DNA of 6,435 nt from JAHFPN01 sp036559465 (GTDB taxonomy: Bacteria; Pseudomonadota; Alphaproteobacteria; Rhizobiales; Xanthobacteraceae). The notes beneath the pieces are model-generated. The model ran no database searches and was not told the origin of the DNA. It worked only from the letters and a program-made list of their open reading frames with translations. The translations under genes were made by a program, and so were the position numbers. The stretch spans positions 1 to 6,435 of the forward strand of contig DATBTC010000121.1 in the NCBI GenBank assembly GCA_036559465.1, in the 5' to 3' direction. Positions within the stretch are counted from its first letter, which is position 1; every line of letters starts with the position of its first letter. This document shows, piece by piece, positions 1-4,931 of this stretch.

Positions 1-341
1 TCGTCGCGCACGCCGAGCTGCATCCAGAACACTTTGGGTCGGTGCGGCAGCGCCAGCACCTCGTCGAGCATGGCGGGCACGTGCTCGGGGTTGCGGAATA
101 CGTCGACCATGTCGAGCGGCTCGGGCACGTCGGCGAGGCGCGCGAAGGCCTGAATTCCGACGATGCGCTTGCCGCCCTGGCCGGGATTGATCGGGAAGAC
201 GTTGTAGCCGCGCTCGGCCAGATATTTCACGACGAAGTGGCTCGGCCGGTTGTCGGACGGGCTGGCGCCGACGATGGCAATGTTCTTCACGGAATTCAGA
301 ATGCCGCGAATGTAGGAGTCGTCGTAACGGTCGTGGTTCAA
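1..341 (-). CDS. CoA-binding Rossmann-fold protein (YccU-like), 3' end cut off by window edge
   Basis: The 113 complete codons seen are the N-terminal part of a small cytoplasmic CoA_binding_2 family protein (usually about 140-150 aa). From a TTG start the protein reads NHDRYDDSYIRGILNSVKN and continues into the nucleotide-binding turn IAIVGASPSDNRPS (residues about 21-34), a second strand VFPINPG (48-54), LDMVDVFRNPEHV (76-88) and the hallmark VFWMQLGV (104-111). Relatives of this family typically start MNHDxYDD, which places the start at TTG 339-341. A GGAAG Shine-Dalgarno-like stretch (minus strand, 350-346) sits 4 nt before it; an in-frame GTG at 351-353 is an alternative. The start overlaps the stop of the upstream hydratase-fold gene as TTGA, so the two are probably translationally coupled. 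The family binds CoA or acyl-CoA, but the physiological role is poorly defined. Family call is firm; the start is fairly sure. Confidence 0.9.
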   Translation of the reverse strand, partial: MNHDRYDDSYIRGILNSVKNIAIVGASPSDNRPSHFVVKYLAERGYNVFPINPGQGGKRIVGIQAFARLADVPEPLDMVDVFRNPEHVPAMLDEVLALPHRPKVFWMQLGVRD

Positions 342-1165
342 CGGTCTTCCCACTTGGGCGCGCGCTTCTCGATGAAGGCGCCGATGCCTTCGGCGGCGTC
401 GCGCGCGAGCATGTTCTCGGCCATGACGGCGGCGCCGTAGCGGTAGGCGGCGGCGAGATCCATGTCGAGCTGCTGATAGAAAGCCTCCTTGCCGATCTTG
501 ATGATGTAGGACGATTTCTGCGCGATTGTGCGCGCAAGTGCGATCGTCTCCTCGCGCTCCTTGCCGCCGGAAACGACGCGGTTGACCAGCCCAATCTCGT
601 ATGCGCGCCGGGCCGAAAATGGCTCGCCGGTAAGCAGCATTTCCATGGTGTGGTTCGAAGCGATCTTGCGCGAGATCGGCACCATGGGCGCGGAGCAGAA
701 CAGGCCGATCTGCACGCCCGGCGTCGAGAAGCGCGCGGTTTCGGCCGCGACCACGAGATCGCAGGAGGCTACCAGCTGGCAGCCGGCGGCGGTCGCCAAG
801 CCCTGTACGCAAGCGATCACCGGCTGCGGCAAGTGCACGATCGAAAGCATCATGTCGGCGCTGCGTTCGAACACCGCGTGGAAATAGGCACGGCCCTTGC
901 CGGGATCGGTGCGGTGCGCAGTCAATTCCTTCAGATCGTGGCCGGCGGAGAACACGGGGCCGTTCGCGGCGAGTACGACAGCGCGCACGGATTTGTCGGC
1001 ACGGATCGACGCGAATCCGCCGGTCAGCGCGTCGATCAGCGCCGAGGAGAGCGCGTTGCGCGCCTCGGGTCGGTTCAGCGTCAAGAGCGCGATACCGTCG
1101 CGGTCCTCGCGCAGCAGAACCGGCGCGGGGGTCTCGGTGCGAGGCGCGGCAGAGGGTTTCGACAT
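338..1165 (-). CDS. Enoyl-CoA hydratase/isomerase (crotonase) superfamily protein, ECHDC3-like
   Basis: A 275-aa crotonase-fold protein, the normal length for the family. Recognisable parts are GIALLTLNRPEARNALS (24-40), the first oxyanion-hole segment GPVFSAGHDLKEL (69-81), the second GLATAAGCQLVASCDL (122-137), TPGVQIGLFCSAP (148-160) and LLTGEPFSARRAYEIGLVN (177-195). The ATAAGCQLVASCD and GLFCSAP blocks resemble the ECHDC3 subgroup. Where classical hydratases carry the two catalytic glutamates (GGCEL and PEILLG), this protein has Gln130 and Gly150. It should therefore still bind an acyl-CoA thioester and stabilise an oxyanion, but ordinary hydration of enoyl-CoA is doubtful. I chose ATG 1163-1165 (MSKPSAAP) because the residues before it resemble no crotonase and an upstream ATG at 1256-1258 would collide with the divergent thioesterase start. 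An AGGA-type site (1178-1182) lies 12 nt ahead, which is a rather long spacing. It overlaps the downstream CoA-binding gene by 4 nt. Confidence 0.9.
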   Translation of the reverse strand: MSKPSAAPRTETPAPVLLREDRDGIALLTLNRPEARNALSSALIDALTGGFASIRADKSVRAVVLAANGPVFSAGHDLKELTAHRTDPGKGRAYFHAVFERSADMMLSIVHLPQPVIACVQGLATAAGCQLVASCDLVVAAETARFSTPGVQIGLFCSAPMVPISRKIASNHTMEMLLTGEPFSARRAYEIGLVNRVVSGGKEREETIALARTIAQKSSYIIKIGKEAFYQQLDMDLAAAYRYGAAVMAENMLARDAAEGIGAFIEKRAPKWEDR

Positions 1166-1193
1166 TTCTGTTCTGGGTCCTTGCCTTTCGCGG

Positions 1194-1228
1194 CCGTCAT
1201 TGTATCCGAATGCGCGGGGCGCGTACGA
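1194..1228 (-). promoter_or_regulatory. Putative promoter of the hydratase-fold/CoA-binding pair
   Basis: In the 91-bp gap between the two divergent starts, the minus strand carries TACAAT at 1204-1199, a 5-of-6 match to the sigma-70 -10 box. The best -35 candidate 18 nt upstream (TCGTAC, 1228-1223) is poor. Transcription would begin near 1192 and leave a leader of about 27 nt before the ATG at 1165. The call rests mainly on the -10 box and its suitable position. Confidence 0.35.
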
Positions 1229-1256
1229 CGCACGGCGCAGGGCAGGGTTACCAGCC

Positions 1257-1697
1257 ATGAAGATGAACGCCGAGGAATTGCAGGCCTATCTCGCAGGCGT
1301 GTTTCCGCAGGCGTTCGGGAAGGGCAAGGCGTCGCGAGTGGAGGCGGTCGGCGATCGCACGGCGAGCGTGCGATTCAGCGCGGGTGAGCGGCATTTGCGG
1401 CCCGGCGGCACGGTCTCGGGGCCGACCTTGATGGCACTCGCGGACGCCAGCGTTTATGTGGCGATCCTTGCGGCGATTGGGCCGGTGCCGCTCGCCGTCA
1501 CCACCAGCCTCTCGATCAATTTCCTGAAGAAGCCCGAGCCCGGCGACCTGATTGCCGACTGCCGCCTGATCAAGCTCGGGAAGCGGCTCGCGGTAGGCGA
1601 GGTGGGAATACGGCCGGCCGCCGGCGGCGAGCTTGTGGCCCATGCAGTCGCCACCTATTCCATTCCGCCCGAGCGGGACTTGGATGATGGCATCTAA
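1257..1697 (+). CDS. PaaI-like hotdog-fold thioesterase
   Basis: A 146-aa hotdog protein of typical thioesterase size. The core is RPGGTVSGPTLMALADAS (48-65), which spans the central hotdog helix with Asp63 at the position of the acidic active-site residue of PaaI-type enzymes. It is followed by PLAVTTSLSINFLKKPEPGD (78-97) and LIKLGKRLAVGEV (104-116), the usual strand pattern of the family, ending in VAHAVATYSIP. Such enzymes hydrolyse acyl- or aryl-CoA thioesters to free acid and CoA in the cytoplasm, usually as dimers or tetramers; the substrate cannot be read from the sequence. ATG 1257 is preferred over ATG 1263 because CAGGG at 1243-1247 is 9 nt from it. The gene diverges from the ECHDC3-like gene, so both flanks of this promoter region encode CoA-thioester proteins. 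Confidence 0.9.
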   Translation: MKMNAEELQAYLAGVFPQAFGKGKASRVEAVGDRTASVRFSAGERHLRPGGTVSGPTLMALADASVYVAILAAIGPVPLAVTTSLSINFLKKPEPGDLIADCRLIKLGKRLAVGEVGIRPAAGGELVAHAVATYSIPPERDLDDGI

Positions 1698-1827
1698 ATA
1701 CCGTTATTTTAAGTATCTGTAATAGCAAGATAAAATTACTCCGCAGGTCGTTGACCCTGGCGCTGCCAGCCGATAGAACCCGCCGACCTCTTCGGCCGCG
1801 CGAGCTGGCCATTCCAACGGACTGATC
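1698..1827 (+). promoter_or_regulatory. AT-rich gap with putative rplM-rpsI promoter and leader
   Basis: The first 45 bases after the thioesterase stop are strikingly AT-rich for this genome and include TAAAAT (1731-1736), a 5-of-6 -10-like box without a good -35. Further on, TTGACC (1751-1756) is separated by 17 nt from TAGAAC (1774-1779), a plausible sigma-70 promoter for the ribosomal operon. The resulting leader of roughly 40 nt contains a short hairpin, GCCGA (1782-1786) with TCGGC (1792-1796) around a 5-nt loop. L13 represses its own operon through the leader in E. coli; whether this short hairpin does the same is speculation. No thioesterase terminator with a T-tract is visible. Confidence 0.45.
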
Positions 1828-2292
1828 ATGAAGACCTATTCGGCCAAGCCCGCCGAGATCGTGAAAAAGTGGGTGCTGATCGACGCCTCCGGGCTGGTGG
1901 TCGGCCGTCTCGCCTCGATCATCGCCATGCGGCTGCGGGGCAAGCACACGCCACGCTACACGCCGCACGTCGATTGCGGCGACAACGTCATCGTCGTCAA
2001 CGCCGAGAAGGTGGTACTGACCGGCAGGAAGCTCGATCAGAAAGTTTATCACCACCACACGGGCTTCATCGGCGGCATCAAGGAACGCAAAGCCAAATTC
2101 ATTCTGCAAAGCAAGTTCCCCGAGCGCGTACTTGAGAAAGCGGTCGAACGCATGCTCGACGAGGGGCCGCTGGCGCGCAAGCAATTCGGCAATCTGCGAG
2201 TCTACAAGGGACCGAGCCATCCGCACGAGGCGCAGAACCCGGTCGCGCTCGACGTCGGCGCCATGAATCCGAAGAACAAGAGGAGCGCGTGA
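1828..2292 (+). CDS. rplM: Large-subunit ribosomal protein L13
   Basis: A 154-aa full-length bacterial L13 (uL13), an early-assembling 23S rRNA-binding protein of the 50S subunit. Clear blocks are KKWVLIDASGLVVGRLAS (13-30), the loop LRGKHTPRYTPHVDCGD (36-52), VVNAEKVVLTGRK (56-68), YHHHTGFIGGIKER (74-87), and the C-terminal NLRVYKGPSHPHEAQNP (122-138). The signature region reads ERMLDEGPLARKQF, where relatives usually have a more basic ERM-x-PRGPLGR. This is a small local divergence, not a defect. The start is the only sensible ATG (MKTYSAKP matches the family); the ribosome-binding site is weak (CGGA at 1818-1821). Its TGA stop overlaps the rpsI ATG by one base, the classic rplM-rpsI arrangement ensuring equal synthesis. 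Confidence 0.98.
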   Translation: MKTYSAKPAEIVKKWVLIDASGLVVGRLASIIAMRLRGKHTPRYTPHVDCGDNVIVVNAEKVVLTGRKLDQKVYHHHTGFIGGIKERKAKFILQSKFPERVLEKAVERMLDEGPLARKQFGNLRVYKGPSHPHEAQNPVALDVGAMNPKNKRSA

Positions 2293-2768
2293 TGGCCGAA
2301 ACCGTCCAGTCGCTGGAGGGGCTCGCCGCGCTCAAGCCCGCGACGCCCGAAGCGCCCAAGTACGTTCAGAAGCTCGACAAGCAGGGCCGCGCCTATGCCA
2401 CCGGCAAGCGCAAGAACGCGGTCGCGCGGGTGTGGATCAAGCCGGGCGCCGGCAAGGTCACCATCAACACGCGCTCGATCGAGGTCTATTTCGCGCGGCC
2501 GGTGCTGCGCATGATGATCCAGCAGCCGTTCGTCGCGGTGAATCGCACCGGCCAATACGACGTGAATTGCACGGTTTCCGGCGGCGGCCTGTCGGGTCAG
2601 GCCGGCGCGCTGCGGCACGGCATTTCGCGCGCGCTAGTGAATTTCGAGCCGGAGCTGCGCGGCGCGCTCAAGAAGGGCGGCTTCATGACCCGCGACTCGC
2701 GCGTGGTCGAGCGCAAGAAGTACGGCCGCAAGAAAGCTCGCCGCAGCTTCCAGTTCTCGAAGCGCTAA
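2292..2768 (+). CDS. rpsI: Small-subunit ribosomal protein S9
   Basis: A 158-aa S9 (uS9) of the 30S subunit with the alphaproteobacterial N-terminal extension (residues about 1-32) before the conserved GRAYATGKRKNAVARVWIKP (32-51). The family signature GGGLSGQAGALRHGISRAL spans 97-115, and the basic tail ends QFSKR, whose last residues reach the P-site tRNA in known ribosome structures. ATG 2292-2294 is chosen over an in-frame GTG at 2289 because AGGAG (2281-2285) lies 6 nt before it and the TGATG stop/start overlap with rplM is typical. No terminator is visible in the 17 bp after its stop, so transcription may continue into the TMEM175-like gene. Confidence 0.98.
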   Translation: MAETVQSLEGLAALKPATPEAPKYVQKLDKQGRAYATGKRKNAVARVWIKPGAGKVTINTRSIEVYFARPVLRMMIQQPFVAVNRTGQYDVNCTVSGGGLSGQAGALRHGISRALVNFEPELRGALKKGGFMTRDSRVVERKKYGRKKARRSFQFSKR

Positions 2769-2785
2769 GTCTTCGGGGTCGCACG

Positions 2786-3442
2786 TTGGCCGGGCGCAAG
2801 CGCGAGACTCCGGCCGCATCCGCCGCTGAATACGACAAGCGGCAGCTCGATCGGCTCATTTTCTTCAGTGATGCAGTCATCGCTATTTCTATGACCTTGC
2901 TCGCGCTTGAGGTGCGCTTGCCTGTGGAGGCGGGGCTCTTTTCAGAGGCCAAGCTGCAGCATGATCTCCTGGCAATCGCGAACAAATACCTTGCATTCGT
3001 CGTGAGCTTTCTGGTCATCGCCTCGTTTTGGATCGGTCATTGGCGGAAATTTTCGTTCATCCGCCGCGCCGATGGCCGTCTGGTGTGGCTCAATATCGCT
3101 TTCCTGATGGCGGTCTGCTGCGTGCCGTTCGTGAGTTCGGTCCTGCAGGAGCACGGCAATCTTCGCACCGCCGTCATTCTCTATGCGGGCGTTGTGGTCG
3201 CCGTGGCGCTGCTTTCGGCCGTTCTCTGGGTCTATGCTTTGCGCGCCGGTCTGGTCGATCCGCAAATCACAGACTTCCAGAAACTGCGAGGCCTGCTGCC
3301 GCCCTTGTTCACCGCGGCCGTTTTCGCGCTTTCGATCGCGATCTCTTTCTACGATGCCGATCTCGCTAAATATTTTTGGCTGCTTCTGATCCCCATCTTC
3401 TTGCTCTCCATAGGGAGAGAGCCGGCGCGCGGCCAAGACTAG
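2786..3442 (+). CDS. TMEM175-family (DUF1211) potassium-channel-like membrane protein
   Basis: A 218-aa integral membrane protein of the prokaryotic TMEM175 family, whose characterised members are potassium-permeable channels. The hallmark R-x3-FSD motif is present as R23, F27-S28-D29 in RLIFFSDAVIAISMTLLALE (23-42). A second conserved spot, SFWIGHWRKF (80-89), follows. Six hydrophobic segments can be placed at about 24-45, 63-85, 99-119, 127-151, 168-188 and 194-210, matching a single six-helix TMEM175 unit; function would require oligomerisation. No ATG lies before the FSD motif. The best start is TTG 2786-2788 with CGGGG (2774-2778) 7 nt upstream, giving a 17-residue hydrophilic, basic N-tail. 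It lies 17 bp after rpsI on the same strand. The family call is strong; ion selectivity and conduction are inferred from relatives. Confidence 0.85.
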   Translation: MAGRKRETPAASAAEYDKRQLDRLIFFSDAVIAISMTLLALEVRLPVEAGLFSEAKLQHDLLAIANKYLAFVVSFLVIASFWIGHWRKFSFIRRADGRLVWLNIAFLMAVCCVPFVSSVLQEHGNLRTAVILYAGVVVAVALLSAVLWVYALRAGLVDPQITDFQKLRGLLPPLFTAAVFALSIAISFYDADLAKYFWLLLIPIFLLSIGREPARGQD

Positions 3443-3478
3443 ACGTATCGCAGCGAATTCTCAGGCCGAGACGCCGGC

Positions 3479-3499
3479 AGGTCTTACGGCGTAAGACCT
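3479..3499. repeat. Perfect 9-bp inverted repeat with 3-nt spacer (operator or hairpin)
   Basis: AGGTCTTAC (3479-3487) is exactly mirrored by GTAAGACCT (3491-3499) around GGC. It lies between the TMEM175-like stop (3442) and the small ORF start (3530). A GTTAAC palindrome follows at 3501-3506. There is no T-run after the stem on either side, so an intrinsic terminator is unlikely. A protein-binding operator or an RNA hairpin in the leader of the small ORF fits better. Its sequence is unrelated to the palindrome at 4417-4436. Confidence 0.5.
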
Positions 3500-3529
3500 C
3501 GTTAACCGAGCGGGTCCAAGCTTTCAGGC

Positions 3530-3742
3530 ATGGCGACCCCCTCGACCCGCACGGGCGCGGAACTGGCCCGTCTCGATCAAGCAGCGGAAGAAGCGGGACT
3601 AGCGCTCGTCTGTCCGTATCAATCGGCCGAGGAACTGCACCGCGCGCTGATCGGCAAGTACTTGGACCTGCGCGCGCGCAGGCGTGCGCTGACCTACGGC
3701 TTGCCGTTGACGGTGCTGATCGGAATCTTCCTGCTGGTCTAG
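3530..3742 (+). CDS. Small hypothetical protein with a single C-terminal membrane segment
   Basis: A 70-aa product that I do not recognise. The first 52 residues are hydrophilic and probably helical (GAELARLDQAAEEAGL, then SAEELHRALIGKYLDL), followed by a basic stretch ARRRALTYG (48-56) and a hydrophobic end LPLTVLIGIFLLV (58-70), suggesting a tail-anchored inner-membrane protein with the basic patch on the cytoplasmic side. Codon use is GC-rich in third positions like its neighbours, which supports real coding. Against it: there is no proper ribosome-binding site (AGG at 3526-3528 is too close) and no alternative start, as a stop lies in frame at 3503-3505. It converges on the TetR gene and their stop codons overlap at 3739-3742. 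Moderate confidence. Confidence 0.55.
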   Translation: MATPSTRTGAELARLDQAAEEAGLALVCPYQSAEELHRALIGKYLDLRARRRALTYGLPLTVLIGIFLLV

Positions 3743-4383
3743 CCGCTGCTTTCGCGGCGATAGGCGTCGGCCTGCATCGAGAGCGCGGCGCGGACCGTAT
3801 CGAGCAGCTCTCGATCGTGTATTTTTCCGCGCGGCCCGAGCCGGCCTTCGATCGCAAGCGTCGCCATTCCGTGCACTACCGCCCAGGCACGCAACAGCGT
3901 GGGATTGCGCCCGGTTTCCGATCTCGTCAAAGGCGCTTCACGACCCCGCACCGCGGCGAGCCGTCCGCTCAGTACTTCGAACGCCGCTTTTCCGGCGGCA
4001 CTGAAAGCATCGTTGCTGCGGTCGAGGCGGTCGCTGTGGAACATGAGCCGAAACAGGGCAGGGTGTGTGAGCGCGAAGCGAACATAGGCGACGCCGATCG
4101 CGACCAGCGCGGTCCCGCGATCCTGCTCCCGCTCGGCAACTTCCCGCATGTCCTGGGTGAGCCGCTCATAGCCGGAGGTGGCGACGGCGGTAAGCAGTCC
4201 GTTGGCGTCGCCGAAGTGATGCGCGGGCGCGGCGTGGGATACGCTGGCGCGGCGCGCGCATTCGCGCAGCGTAAATCCGTCGAGTCCGCGCTCGGCCAGA
4301 ATCGCCTGGGCGGCGGCGATGAGCGCCGCGGCGAGATCGCCGTGATGATAGGGCGTGCGCTGCTTGCGCATCGGTTTCGGCAT
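3739..4383 (-). CDS. TetR/AcrR-family transcriptional repressor with WHG-type C-terminal domain
   Basis: A 214-aa one-component regulator. The N-terminal DNA-binding domain begins YHHGDLAAALIAAAQAIL (12-29), with the helix-turn-helix at about 38-60 (TLRECARRASVSHAAPAHHF). The C-terminal part carries the W-x3-HG motif (W167, H171-G172, in RAWAVVHGMATLAIEG) of the TetR WHG ligand-binding domain. Members repress their targets until a small ligand binds. The start ATG 4381-4383 (MPKPMRKQRTPYHHGDL) has no ribosome-binding site; a stop lies in frame just upstream, and the proposed promoter would start transcription only a few bases before it, so the mRNA may be nearly leaderless. M5 is an alternative start. 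The gene diverges from the ABA4-like operon across a 110-bp gap holding a perfect palindrome, so it most likely controls itself and that operon. The ligand is unknown. Confidence 0.92.
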   Translation of the reverse strand: MPKPMRKQRTPYHHGDLAAALIAAAQAILAERGLDGFTLRECARRASVSHAAPAHHFGDANGLLTAVATSGYERLTQDMREVAEREQDRGTALVAIGVAYVRFALTHPALFRLMFHSDRLDRSNDAFSAAGKAAFEVLSGRLAAVRGREAPLTRSETGRNPTLLRAWAVVHGMATLAIEGRLGPRGKIHDRELLDTVRAALSMQADAYRRESSG

Positions 4384-4393
4384 GGCACCGGTG

Positions 4394-4422
4394 CGGTTAC
4401 GCGCGATTGTTTACGGTGTCAA
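4394..4422 (-). promoter_or_regulatory. Putative TetR-gene promoter overlapping the operator
   Basis: On the minus strand a perfect TTGACA (4422-4417) is followed after exactly 17 nt by TAACCG (4399-4394), a weak -10. Transcription would begin near 4387, about 4 nt before the ATG at 4383. That fits the missing ribosome-binding site and suggests a near-leaderless transcript. The -35 lies inside the palindrome, so repressor binding would shut this promoter. The weak -10 keeps confidence moderate. Confidence 0.45.
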
Positions 4423-4436
4423 GATTAATCTTGACA
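4417..4436. promoter_or_regulatory. Perfect 20-bp palindrome, probable TetR operator
   Basis: TGTCAAGATTAATCTTGACA equals its own reverse complement over all 20 bases. It lies in the 110-bp gap between the divergent TetR and ABA4-like genes, with its centre 43 bp from the TetR ATG and 67 bp from the ABA4-like ATG. Each arm contains a consensus TTGACA hexamer reading outward (plus 4431-4436, minus 4422-4417). Length, symmetry and placement are those of a dimeric TetR-family operator that blocks RNA polymerase on both sides. Binding by this particular regulator is inferred. Confidence 0.8.
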
Positions 4437-4459
4437 ATAGAAAGATAGCGTCGCAGGAT
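4431..4459 (+). promoter_or_regulatory. Putative promoter of the ABA4-like membrane operon
   Basis: TTGACA (4431-4436) is a perfect -35 and lies in the right arm of the palindrome. The hexamer 17 nt downstream, CAGGAT (4454-4459), matches the -10 consensus at only three positions. Transcription would start near 4466 and leave about 28 nt before the ATG at 4494, enough for the strong GGGAGG site at 4483-4488. A repressor on the palindrome would occlude this -35. Confidence 0.45.
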
Positions 4460-4493
4460 GCTTACTGACCGATAACCGCAATGGGAGGCATTC

Positions 4494-4931
4494 ATGATCG
4501 CTGCACAGGTCTTCAGCATCGCCAATCCATTCGCCCTGCTCGGATGGATCGTGCTTATCGCGGCCATTCTGCTGGGCCGCCCGTTCTGGCGCGACACCGT
4601 GGCGGGGCTGCTGTGGCCGCTGGTGCTTTCGGTCGGCTACGTGACCGCGCTCTCGACCGGGTTCGCCTCGGGCGGCAGCGGCGGCAGCTTCTCGACCTTG
4701 GCCGGGGTGCGCCAGCTCTTCACTTCGGATTGGGCGCTGCTTGCCGGCTGGGTGCACTATCTAGCGTTCGATCTCTTCGTCGGCGCCTGGATTGCGGCCG
4801 ATACCGAACGGCGCGGTATTAATCGTCTGGTGCTGATCCCGGTCTTACCGCTGACGTTTCTGTTTGGGCCGGCCGGCTTTCTTCTGTTCTGCATCCTTCG
4901 TTACGTCATCCCGGCGGGTAGGGCGTCATGA
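4494..4931 (+). CDS. ABA4-like (DUF4281) integral membrane protein
   Basis: A 145-aa membrane protein with four hydrophobic segments (about 7-28, 36-55, 80-101, 111-137). It carries the blocks I associate with the ABA4-like family: FSTLAGVRQLF (66-76), then GWVHYLAFDLFVGAWIAAD (85-103) with W86, H88 and D93, and FGPAGFLLF (124-132). The plant founder, ABA4, is needed for neoxanthin formation in chloroplasts; bacterial relatives have no established role that I know of, and no carotenoid gene is visible here, so that function should not be transferred. A glycine/serine-rich loop GFASGGSGGS lies at 56-65. The start is well supported by GGGAGG (4483-4488) 5 nt upstream. It is the first gene of a two-gene operon, overlapping the next by ATGA, and is probably repressed by the divergent TetR protein. 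Confidence 0.85.
   Translation: MIAAQVFSIANPFALLGWIVLIAAILLGRPFWRDTVAGLLWPLVLSVGYVTALSTGFASGGSGGSFSTLAGVRQLFTSDWALLAGWVHYLAFDLFVGAWIAADTERRGINRLVLIPVLPLTFLFGPAGFLLFCILRYVIPAGRAS

Noticed and set aside
897..1256. Upstream extension of the thioesterase open frame
   Set aside because: It runs antisense through the hydratase-fold gene; the hotdog domain is complete from ATG 1257, which has its own ribosome-binding site.
1166..1258. N-terminal extension of the hydratase-fold protein from an ATG at 1256-1258
   Set aside because: The extra 31 residues look non-coding, cover the putative -10 box and would run into the thioesterase start; ATG 1163-1165 fits the family length.
2289..2291. GTG start for rpsI three bases upstream of the ATG
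   Set aside because: The AGGAG site is optimally spaced (6 nt) for ATG 2292, and the TGATG overlap is the usual rplM-rpsI junction.
2942..3436. A 164-codon open frame on the minus strand
   Set aside because: It is antisense to the TMEM175-like gene; its highly charged composition mirrors the hydrophobic helices on the other strand.
3479..3510. Intrinsic terminator for the rplM-rpsI-TMEM175 transcript
   Set aside because: The 9-bp stem has only 4 G/C pairs and no T-tract follows it on either strand, so I list it as an inverted repeat of unknown role instead.
3376..4428. A 350-codon open frame on the plus strand
   Set aside because: It lies largely antisense to the clearly recognisable TetR gene, is arginine/glycine/alanine-rich low-information sequence, has no ribosome-binding site and resembles no family. 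It is a GC-rich shadow frame.
4494..4931. Assigning neoxanthin/carotenoid synthesis to the ABA4-like protein
   Set aside because: No carotenoid or isoprenoid gene is visible nearby, and similarity is at the level of family motifs only, so the plant function should not be transferred.
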